Assembly (NCBI GenBank): GCA_963815785.1
Contig: CAWFHZ010000013.1
Span: forward strand, 62,001 to 126,000
Reading direction: 5' to 3'
DNA length: 64,000 nt
From: DATFVA01 sp963815785
GTDB taxonomy: Bacteria; Bacteroidota; Ignavibacteria; Ignavibacteriales; Ignavibacteriaceae
Numbering within the stretch: position 1 is the stretch's first letter; the number at the start of each line of letters is the position of its first letter. Under the pieces are notes generated by a model that was not told the origin of the DNA, ran no database searches, and worked only from the letters and a program-made list of their open reading frames with translations. Below are positions 17,872-28,659 of this stretch, in pieces. Position numbers and translations under genes: made by a program.

Positions 17872-20601
17872 CTAGTCTTCCTTTTTATTAATCAATCCCT
17901 GCCAGTTTTGCAGATAAGTTAATGGAGATGATATAATCTGATCAGAAGAAAATTCTACCAGAAAATATTTATCATCTTTTGAGATATCAAAAACTCTGTT
18001 TACACCTTTATCATTCAAATTAAAAAGAATCCGCGGTAAGCCGGGATTTAATGATTCACCGGAACCATTAATACTGACCAAACTCAAATCATTAGTTGAA
18101 GAAACAAAATAAATATTTTTATCATCGTTGAACCAGCCTGCCTTAGATGTTAAAGTATTTACACTATTTGTGTTAATCTGCCATCTTCCTTTTTTACCTG
18201 AAAATGGGCGTACATATATCTGACCGGTTCCTGATTCATCCCCCCGATACAAAACCCACTTTATATTGTGCGAAAATTTAAAGCTTCCTTCATTAAAATT
18301 TGTAGCCAGGTAGCTGATATCTTTTTTAGCATCCAATTGAAAAATGCCAATGTCATATCCGTTTCCACTTTTTATAGTTGTATATAGTATATAATTACCA
18401 TCGGCGGACCAATCAGTAGAATATTTATTATTATCAGATTTGTACAATAATGTATCATCTCCGGTCCCGTCAGCACTTTTTATATATATATCATAGAATT
18501 TATTTGTGTTAGAAACAAAAGCAATTTTTTTATTGCCGGGTGACCAGATTGGAAATTCTTTATAATCAGGTCCAAATGTTATACGTGTGATTACTTTCCG
18601 TTTTATATCATAGACCCATATGTTTGAATTTTTACCTTCATTATCCAACGCATCAAAAACTATTTTTGTATTGTCAGGAGAAAAACTTGCAGTGTTTAAA
18701 ACAGATTTTTCAAAAAGTACTTCTTTTTTATTCCCATTCATATCTACCATTCCAACTTTATTTTCAAGCTGGTTATTACTCTGATAAACAAGATTACCGG
18801 CTCCTGAGACAGAAAAAGCTCCTTTAATTCGTCCATCAAAATAGAGTATGTTTCCTGCAATAGTTTGAAAATCATCTTTCACTTTGAAATTATCGGGATC
18901 AAACCCCTGACAGATTAAGGCTTTCTGTCTTAAATAAAAAATATTACCATCTGCATACTCTGTATTCGAAGAAGCATGAAATAAGGTAACATCTGTATCA
19001 GAATTAATTGAACCAACTTTAACTACATCACCAGGGCTGGAACCGGAAAAGACATTTTGAATGCTGTAAATAAAATGTTCTCCATCAGGAAGAAAGTAAG
19101 GAAAGCGCAGGCTTTGATCTTTGATTGAAGTGTCCTGTTTAACTATTTCAACCGGGTTACCTCCATTTGCTGAAACCATATATAAACCGCCTGTTGCATT
19201 AGGTGCAAAAACGATTTTATTATTATTGCTCCAGCTTCCTCCCCTTCCTGCAGGTGCATCACAAACTTTATTGGGCGGTCCTGCGTTTATATCAATTTTC
19301 ATTAAACTGTTACCAGAAAAATATGCAATGTATTTTCCGTCAGGTGACCAAAAAGGATAAAACGCATTTTCAGTGCCCGGGAAATCTTTTGCTACTAAAG
19401 TTTTAAGGGGCCTGACCCACAATCTATTAATGTTTAATGAATCTTTCCCTATAAAAGCAATCATTTTACCATCCGGGGATAGTTCAAAATTACCCCCGAT
19501 AAGATTTTCATATGTTACATTTTGTGGCGGAAGGATGGAAGTATTTACAACAAGTGAATTTTCATTAAGTGAGTTCCTGGTTAATAACAGATATAAAACC
19601 ACAGCTGATAAAATAATCACTAGGGATCCGAGAAGGTAGGAGGATCGGAATATATTGCCCGGATAAAATTTCCTGTTAAATGCTTCAATGGTAATTGAAC
19701 CTGAACTTTTAGATGACGTTTGGCTTTCTGTCTGCTTTTGAAATGCCTTTGAATTTACGTTATAAACCCTGCTCTTTCTGTGTCCAGTAGACTTTTTAAC
19801 TTTTCTCAAATCTTTCGCCAATTCTTTGGCAGATTGACAACGTTCATCTTTATCTTTTTCCAAACACTCTAAAATTATTGCATCTAATTCAGGATCAAAC
19901 CCCTCCTTTACGGTTGAAAGAGGAGGAGCTTCAACATTAACTATCTCATACATTATTGCCGTTTCATGTATTCCCTTAAATGGAGGTTCGCTCGCAAGTA
20001 ATTCATAAAGGACAACTCCAAGTGAAAATATATCCGTTCGATGATCTACATCTAATCCCTGTACCTGTTCCGGTGACATATAACCCATTGTTCCTACTGT
20101 CGTACCTGCTTTTGTTAATCTCGACACATTACTTTCTTTGTATAGTTTAGCGAGACCGAAATCCATTATCTGTGCAATTCCATCTTTACGGATCATTATA
20201 TTTTCTGGTTTTATATCACGGTGAACTATTCCCTTCTCGTGAGCTGCTGCTAATCCCTCAGCAACCTGTATTCCTATTTCTATAATTTGTTTTTCAGAAA
20301 TTGAATCTTTTTTATCTTTCAGAGTTTTTCCTTCAACAAACTCCATAGAAATAAATAATTGATTCTCATATTCTTCTATAGAATAAACAGTGCAGATATT
20401 AGGATGATTAATTGCCGAGGCAGCTTTTGCTTCCTGAATGAATCTTGCTTTATCATCTGCAGATGCAATGAGCTGTGAAGGAAGAAATTTAAGTGCAACA
20501 AAGCGTTCGAGTTTTGTGTCCTGTGCTTTGAAGACTTCGCCCATTCCACCTTCGCCTAGTTTTTCTAAAATTTTGTAATGCAAAATTGTCTCACCAATCA
20601 T
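17872..20601 (-). CDS. Ser/Thr protein kinase 6 (kinase-TM-beta-propeller)
   Basis: Transmembrane Hanks-type kinase, 909 aa from the ATG at 20601 (M-I-G-E-T-I-L-H-Y-K). A TTG at 20634 would add 11 residues that no paralogue has and lacks a ribosome site. GEGGMG, Lys38, H-R-D, M-D-F-G and Y-M-S-P-E-Q are present. A linker with S-R-V-Y-N-V-N precedes a membrane helix near residue 335 (L-L-G-S-L-V-I-I-L-S-A-V-V-L-Y). TolB/WD40-like blades follow, with F-Y-P-F-W-S-P-D-G-K-Y-I-A-Y. A 214-base stretch of the kinase domain (20302-20515) is identical base for base to kinase 7, pointing to recent gene conversion. Intact. Confidence 0.92.
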   Translation of the reverse strand: MIGETILHYKILEKLGEGGMGEVFKAQDTKLERFVALKFLPSQLIASADDKARFIQEAKAASAINHPNICTVYSIEEYENQLFISMEFVEGKTLKDKKDSISEKQIIEIGIQVAEGLAAAHEKGIVHRDIKPENIMIRKDGIAQIMDFGLAKLYKESNVSRLTKAGTTVGTMGYMSPEQVQGLDVDHRTDIFSLGVVLYELLASEPPFKGIHETAIMYEIVNVEAPPLSTVKEGFDPELDAIILECLEKDKDERCQSAKELAKDLRKVKKSTGHRKSRVYNVNSKAFQKQTESQTSSKSSGSITIEAFNRKFYPGNIFRSSYLLGSLVIILSAVVLYLLLTRNSLNENSLVVNTSILPPQNVTYENLIGGNFELSPDGKMIAFIGKDSLNINRLWVRPLKTLVAKDFPGTENAFYPFWSPDGKYIAYFSGNSLMKIDINAGPPNKVCDAPAGRGGSWSNNNKIVFAPNATGGLYMVSANGGNPVEIVKQDTSIKDQSLRFPYFLPDGEHFIYSIQNVFSGSSPGDVVKVGSINSDTDVTLFHASSNTEYADGNIFYLRQKALICQGFDPDNFKVKDDFQTIAGNILYFDGRIKGAFSVSGAGNLVYQSNNQLENKVGMVDMNGNKKEVLFEKSVLNTASFSPDNTKIVFDALDNEGKNSNIWVYDIKRKVITRITFGPDYKEFPIWSPGNKKIAFVSNTNKFYDIYIKSADGTGDDTLLYKSDNNKYSTDWSADGNYILYTTIKSGNGYDIGIFQLDAKKDISYLATNFNEGSFKFSHNIKWVLYRGDESGTGQIYVRPFSGKKGRWQINTNSVNTLTSKAGWFNDDKNIYFVSSTNDLSLVSINGSGESLNPGLPRILFNLNDKGVNRVFDISKDDKYFLVEFSSDQIISSPLTYLQNWQGLINKKED

Positions 20602-20692
20602 TTTAAACTTTCTTTCATTTTCTATTTTTGGCAACCTTCGAGGTCTTAAAGCAGTGACCTCGAAGGTTTTATTAAATTTATTGATTCACAAA

Positions 20693-23440
20693 TTATTTTT
20701 TCTTTTCAACTTCTTTTGGCCAATTTTCAACCAGTGTAATTGCTGCTTGATTGCTTTTACCATTAGGAACAGTAGCGGTTATTTCTGTACCTTCCTTGTT
20801 AATATCAAAAACTTTAAAAACTTTTGTATTGTGCGGTTCAAAAACTAAGTAAGGTTTACCAGGCGAAAGTGATGAACCGTTTTCATTTATATCAACTCCC
20901 ATTATTTTATTATCCATTGTTATAAAATAAATGCTCTTTCCCTTGTTCATCCATTTGGGGTAAATTCCTCCATTAACTGATATCTGCCATTTTGCGCTTG
21001 TACCCGAAGGATTGTTTGAATTAAAAGGTATCACATAAACCTGGAATTTCCCGGATTCATCAGATTGGTAAACAATCCATTTCATATTTGGAGAGAATGA
21101 TGCACTGCCTTCATTAAAATTTGTCGCTAATATTGGTACAGGTTTTTTATCCTGCCCGGCGGTCAGCAGAAGAATATCAGCACCGCTTTTAGTATTCATA
21201 TGGTTGAGTGCAGTATACAGGGTATATTTGTTATCAGATGAAATGTCGGTTGCTATATACGCAAAATTTGATTTATATAACCGTTCTTTATTCCCGGAAC
21301 CGTCTGCATTCATAATGTACGGGTTGAAGTTGCCGTTTACATCGAATGCATAAGTAATCTGTTTTCCGTTATGAGTCCAAAATGGATATAAATCTGTTTT
21401 ATCAAATGTCAGTCTTGTCCAGTTACCCCTTTTTAGGTCATATACCCATATATTATATTTTTTCTCACCCGGATCATATAAGTCACTCACTATTCTATTT
21501 CCGCTGGGCGAAAAGTTCGCATGAAAATATGGCTTCATATCGGATAATTTTTTTATTATATCTCCATTTTTATTTAGAAGCGCAAGGCTTTGGTTATTTT
21601 GATTTCCCTCCAGGTACACAAGCTTGCTGTTTTGAGAAGCTGCAAAAGTACCGGATATTCTTACATCATAATACTGCACGTTTTCGGCAAGAGGCATTGC
21701 TTCTCCTTCAAGTTTTAATTTATCCGGATTAAATTTTTGAGCTAGCAGAATTGACTGCCGGACAAATAACAAAAATCCGTCTGCGTATTGACAGTTAGAT
21801 GATGCCTTAATAAGTTCTACCGATTTGGAATTATCCAAAGATGACAGGAAAATTCTGTCATTCGGAGATGAGCCGGATGCACTATTTTCAGTGGAATAAA
21901 GGAAGTGATTTCCGTCCGGCAGAAAATATGACCATCTTAAACTTTGATTAGGATTCGAAGTGTCCGACTTTATAATTTGTTTAGACTTTCCGCCGGAAGA
22001 AGAAACTTCGTAAAGTCCGCCTGCGGGTGTTGGTGAAAAGACAATAGTTCCGTTAATGCTCCATGAGCCTCCTCTTCCATTTGAAGCATCGCAAATAGGA
22101 AGCGGAGCGCCTGCATCCAGAGATATTTTCATCAGCTTGCCTTTATTGAAATAAGCTATTGTCTTACTGTCGGGAGACCAGAACGGATATGCATTGGCAG
22201 TTACATTGGTTAATGGTCTTACTGTTAATGAATTTACCGGCCTTACCCAAAGTTTATTCATGCCGGATGAATCGATTCCAACAAAAGATATTAATTTTCC
22301 GTTTGGCGAAATGGTAAGATTGCTTCCTAAGCCATTATCGAAATTGATCCCGTACGGCGGAAGTATAGATGCCTTAGTTTCATTTACTTCAACTTTTATT
22401 TTATTGAAGACAGAAAAGATAAATAGAAGTAAAACTGCTAAAAAAAGAATTGCGGATGCAGACCAGAAAAGTTTTGGATTGTAAAAAATATTATTTAAAA
22501 GATTCTTTACGGGCATTTCACCTATTGAAGTTTTAATGTGAGTATTTACGTTTTGGGTTTGTATAGTTCTTGAACCTGAAGCCTGCGGATTTACGGTGTA
22601 CATTCTGCTGGTTCTGTTCCCGGTTGAATCGCGCTTCAGTTTTCTAAGACTCCGGGCAAGCTCTTTCGCCGATTGAAATCTTTCATCTTTGTCTTTTTCA
22701 AGGCATTCGTATATTAATTGATCAATTTCAGGATTAAATCCTTCTTTCACTGTTGAAATAGGTGGTGGGTCTACATTAACTATCTCATACATTATTGCAG
22801 TTTCGTGCATTCCCTTAAATGGAGTTTCGCCTGCAAACATTTCATACAATACAACTCCGAGAGAAAAAATATCAGTACGAAAGTCAACATCTAATCCCTG
22901 AACCTGTTCCGGCGACATATAACCCATTGTGCCCATTGTTGTGCCGGCTTTTGTCAGTCTGCTTGCATTGCTTGTCGTGTAAAGTTTCGCAAGACCGAAA
23001 TCCATTATCTGCACAATTCCGTCTTTGCGGATCATTATGTTTTCGGGTTTAATATCGCGATGGACTATTCCCTTCTCGTGAGCTGCTGCAAGTCCTTCGG
23101 CAACCTGAATTCCTATTTCAAGTATTTGTTTTTCGGATAGTGAATCTTTTTTATCTTTCAGAGTTTTTCCTTCAACAAACTCCATAGAAATAAATAATTG
23201 ATTCTCATATTCTTCTATAGAATAAACAGTGCAGATATTAGGATGATTAATTGCCGAGGCAGCTTTTGCTTCCTGAATGAATCTTGCTTTATCATCTGCA
23301 GATGCAATGAGCTGTGAAGGAAGAAATTTAAGTGCAACAAAGCGTTCGAGTTTTATGTCCTGTGCTTTGAAGACTTCTCCCATTCCACCTTCGCCAAGTT
23401 TCTCATTTATTTTATAATGTAATATTTTTTCACCAATCAT
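20693..23440 (-). CDS. Ser/Thr protein kinase 7 (kinase-TM-beta-propeller)
   Basis: Transmembrane Hanks-type kinase, 915 aa. GEGGMG (16-21), Lys38, H-R-D, M-D-F-G and Y-M-S-P-E-Q are present. The membrane helix is near residues 325-346 (S-A-I-L-F-L-A-V-L-L-L-F-I-F). The C-terminal propeller resembles that of kinase 5 over its full length, whereas the first 100 residues of the kinase domain are nearly identical to kinase 6: 23141-23354 equals 20302-20515 exactly. It is therefore a mosaic of two paralogues. It begins 10 bases after the stop of kinase 8. Role as for kinase 5. Intact. Confidence 0.92.
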   Translation of the reverse strand: MIGEKILHYKINEKLGEGGMGEVFKAQDIKLERFVALKFLPSQLIASADDKARFIQEAKAASAINHPNICTVYSIEEYENQLFISMEFVEGKTLKDKKDSLSEKQILEIGIQVAEGLAAAHEKGIVHRDIKPENIMIRKDGIVQIMDFGLAKLYTTSNASRLTKAGTTMGTMGYMSPEQVQGLDVDFRTDIFSLGVVLYEMFAGETPFKGMHETAIMYEIVNVDPPPISTVKEGFNPEIDQLIYECLEKDKDERFQSAKELARSLRKLKRDSTGNRTSRMYTVNPQASGSRTIQTQNVNTHIKTSIGEMPVKNLLNNIFYNPKLFWSASAILFLAVLLLFIFSVFNKIKVEVNETKASILPPYGINFDNGLGSNLTISPNGKLISFVGIDSSGMNKLWVRPVNSLTVRPLTNVTANAYPFWSPDSKTIAYFNKGKLMKISLDAGAPLPICDASNGRGGSWSINGTIVFSPTPAGGLYEVSSSGGKSKQIIKSDTSNPNQSLRWSYFLPDGNHFLYSTENSASGSSPNDRIFLSSLDNSKSVELIKASSNCQYADGFLLFVRQSILLAQKFNPDKLKLEGEAMPLAENVQYYDVRISGTFAASQNSKLVYLEGNQNNQSLALLNKNGDIIKKLSDMKPYFHANFSPSGNRIVSDLYDPGEKKYNIWVYDLKRGNWTRLTFDKTDLYPFWTHNGKQITYAFDVNGNFNPYIMNADGSGNKERLYKSNFAYIATDISSDNKYTLYTALNHMNTKSGADILLLTAGQDKKPVPILATNFNEGSASFSPNMKWIVYQSDESGKFQVYVIPFNSNNPSGTSAKWQISVNGGIYPKWMNKGKSIYFITMDNKIMGVDINENGSSLSPGKPYLVFEPHNTKVFKVFDINKEGTEITATVPNGKSNQAAITLVENWPKEVEKKK

Positions 23441-23450
23441 TTCTATTTCC

Positions 23451-25748
23451 TCACATCGGCAATTTCATCTTTTTTATAAATGCTTTGAAGCGCTCATCTT
23501 TAACTATATTACGCAGCATCGGATCGCCTATTATGTCAGCACAACCACCATCCCTCTGTTTGTAAGCTATTTCCAACCATTCGAATGCCTTGTCCTTTTC
23601 ATTTCGGTAAGCATAAATTTCTGCTATCTGGAATGCTGCATCATTCGCGTCACTTTTAATTAAATCTGTCAGCTTATCATCAGCTTCCTTATTTCTGCCC
23701 AGTGCATAATAAACAATTGCAAGACCGTAGTCTTTCCAAAACGGAGCTGTTTCCTTCTGAATCTCCAGCAGAGCCGAATCCGGTTTGCCTTTCTCAATAT
23801 AATCATTACCGATAAACAAATGAGCTTCCGGATACTGCGGATTCAGTTCAAGACATTTTCTCAGGACAGCTATTGATTCATCAGGTAAGCCGCTGTACCA
23901 GGTATAAAGTCCAAGGTCAAGATATCCGCTAAGATGAATCGGGTCAATATCAATTATACGACGTTCTAATTTTATTGCATCATCAAACCGCCCAAGTGTA
24001 GCTGCTAATAAAGCAGCTCCATTAATGACATCTACATTTTTCGGTTCCAGTTCCAGACCTTTCTTGAATGCCTCATCCGCTCCTGTCCAGTCCCAGTCGT
24101 AGAGATTCTTTATCCTTCCTATTTGTGCATATGCATCTGCAAGATTAGGGTTAAGTTCAAGTGCTTTCTCTGCTTCCTTGCGGGCTTTAGGGTTACCTTC
24201 ATCCACTGGCACGTAGCCTTGATGGGCCTGTTGACTGTGAACTCTGGACAATCCAACCCACGCGGGCGCATAGCTGGAATCAATCAAGAGTGCTTTCTCA
24301 TAATAATCTTCTGCCTTCTCCCAGTTTTCTTTACCACGCAAATCAAAAAAATGGTTTCCAAGCAGGTAATCATTGTAAGCCTCGGGGTCCGTCTTCTGTT
24401 TAGGTTTTGTTGCCTCTTTTCCGAGCAGTGACACTTTCAATGCCTCCGCTACATTGCCTGATATTGAATCCTGCAGCGCAAATATGTTGTTCATCGTTCC
24501 GTTATAAGTGTTTGACCATAGTGTTGCATCTGTTTCAACATCTACAAGGTCCGCAGAGATACGAAGATTATTTCCTGCCTTCTGCACACTGCCTTCAAGT
24601 ATATTTATTACGTTAAGTTTTGCGGCTATGGTTTTTATATCAAGTCCCTTGCCTTTGAAAGCAAATGAAGAAGTATGAGCAGTTACACGCAGCTTTGGAT
24701 TTTTTGCAAGTGTATTCATCAATTCATCTGATAGTCCATCTGCAAAATATCCCTGGTTTGGATCGGAGCTTAGATTTGTAAATGGAAGGACTGCAATGGT
24801 TTTAATTCTATTTGTTGTATTTTCACTTTTTGATGAAGGTATAAAAAGATACAGTGCTATTGCAACTATTATTACTGCTGCTCCTGTTACTATCCACGGC
24901 AGCTTTGACTGCTTTTTTGTTGATGTATATATTACTTTTTCACCTGTACTGATCGTTCTCAACTCTTCTGCTATTTCTCCGGCAGACTGGAATCTCTCAT
25001 CAGGATTTTTGTTAAGTGACTTACTGATAATGTGCTGAAGACCCGCATCGATATCTGTTGCAGGCTTTGGTTCTTCATTAAGTATTGAGTATATCGTTGC
25101 CTGGTCATAATCACCACTGAAAGGCATCTTTCCTGTAAGCATTTCGTAGAGTACGACACCGAATGACCAGATATCGGTCCGGTTGTCAACCTCTTCTCCC
25201 CTTGCCTGTTCAGGAGACATATAGTCAATTGTACCCAAGGTAGAGCCCATCTTTGTGAGCTTTGTTCTACCACTTACTTTTGCAAGACCGAAGTCCATTA
25301 TCTTCACAATCCCACTTTCGGCAATCATTATGTTAGACGACTTGATGTCGCGGTGAGTTATGCCTTCCTCGTGGGCGGCTTCAAGTCCGTATGCAATCTG
25401 GATGGCTATTTTAATAATTTCATCTCTTTGTATAGACAGGTTATGTCCCGTCTCTACCAAATCTTTTAATTCTTTTCCTTTAATGTATTCCATAACTATA
25501 AACATTTCTTTATCAGTTTCTTCAATGTTATGGATTGTGGCAATGTTCGGATGATTCAATGCGGCTGCAGCCTGCGCTTCAATTTCGAAACGTTTCTTTT
25601 CTTCCTCATTTGCGGAAATTTGATGTGGTAAAAATTTTATCGCTACCTGTCTTTTTAATTTTGTGTCTTCGGCGAGGTAAACCACCCCCATCCCTCCTTC
25701 GCCTAACTTCTCAAGTATTTTGTAATGTAAAATTATTTCGCCAATCAT
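23451..25748 (-). CDS. Ser/Thr protein kinase 8 (kinase-TM-TPR)
   Basis: Transmembrane Hanks-type kinase, 765 aa. GEGGMG (16-21), Lys38, T-H-R-D (131-134), M-D-F-G and Y-M-S-P-E-Q are present; it has Thr where most sister kinases have Val before H-R-D. A membrane helix lies near 285-306 (W-I-V-T-G-A-A-V-I-I-V-A-I-A-L-Y). A TolB-amino-terminal-like domain follows (T-I-A-V-L-P-F-T-N-L ... Y-F-A-D-G-L-S-D-E-L), then TPRs, all closest to kinase 3 although the two genes are separated by four others. It ends K-K-M-K-L-P-M. A repeat element (25780-25874) stands between it and kinase 9. Intact. Confidence 0.93.
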   Translation of the reverse strand: MIGEIILHYKILEKLGEGGMGVVYLAEDTKLKRQVAIKFLPHQISANEEEKKRFEIEAQAAAALNHPNIATIHNIEETDKEMFIVMEYIKGKELKDLVETGHNLSIQRDEIIKIAIQIAYGLEAAHEEGITHRDIKSSNIMIAESGIVKIMDFGLAKVSGRTKLTKMGSTLGTIDYMSPEQARGEEVDNRTDIWSFGVVLYEMLTGKMPFSGDYDQATIYSILNEEPKPATDIDAGLQHIISKSLNKNPDERFQSAGEIAEELRTISTGEKVIYTSTKKQSKLPWIVTGAAVIIVAIALYLFIPSSKSENTTNRIKTIAVLPFTNLSSDPNQGYFADGLSDELMNTLAKNPKLRVTAHTSSFAFKGKGLDIKTIAAKLNVINILEGSVQKAGNNLRISADLVDVETDATLWSNTYNGTMNNIFALQDSISGNVAEALKVSLLGKEATKPKQKTDPEAYNDYLLGNHFFDLRGKENWEKAEDYYEKALLIDSSYAPAWVGLSRVHSQQAHQGYVPVDEGNPKARKEAEKALELNPNLADAYAQIGRIKNLYDWDWTGADEAFKKGLELEPKNVDVINGAALLAATLGRFDDAIKLERRIIDIDPIHLSGYLDLGLYTWYSGLPDESIAVLRKCLELNPQYPEAHLFIGNDYIEKGKPDSALLEIQKETAPFWKDYGLAIVYYALGRNKEADDKLTDLIKSDANDAAFQIAEIYAYRNEKDKAFEWLEIAYKQRDGGCADIIGDPMLRNIVKDERFKAFIKKMKLPM

Positions 25749-25779
25749 ATTTTTACGCCTTATAAAATTTCTTTTGTCT

Positions 25780-25874
25780 TGTCATTTCGAAGGAGTCTTC
25801 GACTGAGAAATCTTTTTAATAATATCCATAAGATATCTCCTCATCCGGCAGTTGCCGATCTCGTCGATATGACA
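25780..25874. repeat. TGTCAT...ATGACA repeat element, copy 2
   Basis: A 95-base element with 11-base terminal inverted repeats, TGTCATTTCGA (25780-25790) and TCGATATGACA (25864-25874), one mismatch apart. It contains GACTGAGAAATCTTT, shared with the copy at 14815-14944, and its left arm GTCATTTCGA...GAGAAATCTT recurs inside a coding sequence at 39777-39802. It fills the spacer between kinases 8 and 9. No ORF; a non-autonomous repeat. Confidence 0.8.
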
Positions 25875-25878
25875 TATC

Positions 25879-28561
25879 CTATTTCAAATATCCCATCCAG
25901 ATATCAGATTCTTTTTCCTGCTTGATAAAATATATTGATTTATTATCAGGAGATATTGAAAAATAGTCTGAATAAGGCATTGGTTGTTTGGTATCAGATA
26001 TCATTTTACTTATACCCGTTCTTCGAATCCAAAACAAAAAAATTATTTTTATATGAATATAAAATTCTTTTACTATCTTTAAACCAGAGGGGTCCATCAC
26101 CTGTTTCCGAAAGTTTCTTATATCTCTTTGATATAATAGAGTATATAATTATTCCATTATAATCTCCGTCGGCGTTATCGATAAGATCTCCTGCAATAAA
26201 ATTTCCATCCGGTGATACAGAACATTCTGCAAATGATTTACCTTTTTCATCATATTCAGGTAAAGATATCGGTGTCTGGTCAATAATTGAATCTAAATTA
26301 TGTATGTAAGTGATTACACCATTACCACTAGTATAAAAAGTTATGATTTTCCCATTCGGGAACCAATTCGGATTATTAGCACCTGTGGTATTGGTCAATA
26401 ATTTTGAGTTGCTTCCATCTGCATTAATTTGCCAGACATCATATTTGCCTGACCTGGTAGAATAAAAAATAAGACTTTTGCCATCAGGAGACCATTTGGG
26501 ACCCCGGTCTTTATAAACATCATTTGTTAATTTTAATAATCCGGATCCATCGGTGTTCATAGTATATAAATCTTCCTGCTGCCCGGAACTCGCTGCGGCA
26601 ATTTTTTTGTTATCAGGAGATATATCAAGGAAAAGAAATTGTTTTGAACCTTCTGTTACAGTTTCAGGATTGCCGATAGCTTTTTCAGTTTTTGGATCAA
26701 AGTTTATTTTATAAATGTTTGCTCTTTTATCTTCCGAGACATAAATCAATTTATTACCGTCATGAGAAATTTTAGCCATAGAACTGGAAATCGACGGGGT
26801 AGTTATTGGTTCAAAATCTCCCTCAGATTCTCCCGAACTTTCATTTATCTTTACTTTCCATAAATTCATACTTCCACCGCGGCTGCTTGAGAAATAAAGA
26901 TATTTACCGTCAGCAGACCATGTCGGGCTCCAATTTATGTAATCGTCATTTGTGATCTTATTTGGTTTCCCACCTGTTGCAGAACTTGTCCATATTGCCC
27001 TTTGACCAGTTCCCTTTGGAAGTCCCCAAAATGCAATCCATTTACCGCCAGGTGACCAGCTTGGTTGTACCGCATCACCATCATAAATTTTTTGCTTTTT
27101 GCCTGTCTTCAGATCAGTTACCCATAAGGCACTTGTTGAAACTCTTGAATATGGAATTTCGATTAATTCTGTTGCATAAATTACACTTTCACCATCCGGC
27201 GACCACGCAGGATTGTAACCGAAGTCCGTCAGTCTTCGCACAGATTCGCCGGTTGATCCCATTAAAAATAAACCGCCGCCATCCCTTTCTGAACGAAAAA
27301 CGATTAACTGACCATCAGGAGAAAATGCAGATTGATAATTGTCAACTTTCGAATCCTTTGTTAAATCAATTGTATTTCCTCCGCCGATTCTTTGCAGTAA
27401 AATATGCTGAATTCCATTAACTGATTTTGTGTAAGTTATATAATTTCCATCGGAGGAGATATCAGGATATAATTCTTCACCTGATTGTTCGGTTAACTGT
27501 TCAAACTTTATAAAATTATTTACGGGTGTTGAGTTATTGTTAAATAAGAAATAAAAAACTATTGCCAATAATATTAATGATAAAAACCAGGGGAGATAAC
27601 TAAGTCTAAATAATTTGGTTAAATCAAATCGGCGATTCATTACATCTACTGAAAACGAAGAAGATGGACCTGAAATTTTAGTCTCAACATTTTGTTTCTT
27701 GAAAGCAGAAGTATTTACATTATAAACTCTGCTCTTTCTGTGTTCTGTAGATTTTTTAACTTTCCTTAAATCTTTTGCCAGTTCTTTTGCAGACTGACAT
27801 CTTTCATCTTTATCCTTTTCAAGACATTCCAAAATTATTTCGTCAAGTTCAGGATCAATTCCTTCTTTAACTGTTGAAAGTGGAGGGGCGTCAATGTTTA
27901 CTATCTCATACAGTATTGCCGTTTCGTGCATTCCCTTAAAAGGTGATTCTCCTGCGAACATTTCGTAAAGGACAACGCCAAATGAAAAAATATCTGTCCT
28001 GTGATCTACGTCGAGTCCCTGGATTTGTTCGGGGGACATATACCCAATTGTTCCCATCGTAGTACCCGCTTTGGTTAGGCGGGAGACGTTTCCTTCTTTG
28101 TAAAGTTTTGCTAGCCCAAAGTCCATTATCTGTACTATCCCGTCTTTCCTGACCATTATATTCTCAGGCTTTATATCCCTGTGAACTATTCCCTTCTCGT
28201 GTGCTGCTGCAAGTCCTTCGGCAACCTGAATTCCGATTTCTAATTTTTGTTTATCAGAAAGAGAACCCTTTTTATCATTTAAAGTTTTGCCTTCAACATA
28301 CTCCATCACAATAAATAATTGTTTGTCGTTCTCTTCAATTGAATAAATTGTACATATATTCGGATGATTCATCGCAGAGGCAGCTTTCGCTTCCTGTATA
28401 AACCTGGCTTTATCATCTTCAGATGCTGTTAATTGAGATGGCAGGAATTTCAAAGCAACAAAGCGGTCGAGTTTTGTGTCCTGCGCCTTGAAGACTTCGC
28501 CCATTCCGCCTTCACCCAATTTTTCAAGTATTTTGTAATGGAGTATTGTTTCGCCAATCAT
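25879..28561 (-). CDS. Ser/Thr protein kinase 9 (kinase-TM-beta-propeller), frame broken near its end
   Basis: Transmembrane Hanks-type kinase, about 893 aa after repair. GEGGMG (16-21), Lys38, H-R-D, M-D-F-G and Y-M-S-P-E-Q are present; the linker and N-terminus are closest to kinase 6. A membrane helix lies near residue 330 (W-F-L-S-L-I-L-L-A-I-V-F-Y-F-L-F). The sensor is a TolB-type propeller whose blades read W-S-P-D-G-K-x-(I/L), different from kinases 5-7 and more like classical TolB/DPP-type blades. The frame breaks at CCC 26015-26017 on the given strand: removing one base joins D-S-K-N-G to I-S-K-M-I-S-D-T and restores the last blade, ending D-I-W-M-G-Y-L-K. A sequencing error is likely. 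Confidence 0.9.
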
Positions 28562-28608
28562 AAATTGCCTTATATCCTATAAGAATAACTTTTACGTTCA
28601 GGTTAGCC

Positions 28609-28659
28609 TTAGCCGGGTTTCTCAATTACTTTGTAGTGCAGAATGGTTTCATCGATCAT
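28609..28659 (-). pseudogene. Kinase 5'-end remnant coupled to kinase 10
   Basis: Sixteen codons and a stop: M-I-D-E-T-I-L-H-Y-K-V-I-E-K-P-G, then TAA where intact kinases have GAA (L-G-E). Its ATG overlaps the stop of kinase 10 as TAATG, the arrangement of a translationally coupled gene. It is therefore best read as the dead start of another kinase that once followed kinase 10. The rest of that gene is missing before kinase 9. Confidence 0.7.

Noticed and set aside
20602..20634. N-terminal extension of kinase 6.
   Set aside because: It depends on a TTG without a ribosome site; the family N-terminus M-I-G-E-T-I-L-H-Y begins at 20601.
21382..21732. Rightward ORFs of 60-150 codons opposite the kinase genes as real antisense genes.
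   Set aside because: They mirror conserved kinase and propeller codons on the other strand, lack ribosome sites and have unnatural composition.
26006..26017. Programmed frameshifting near the ends of kinases 1 and 9.
   Set aside because: There is no slippery heptamer with downstream structure, and the same kind of one-base break occurs in many unrelated genes here.
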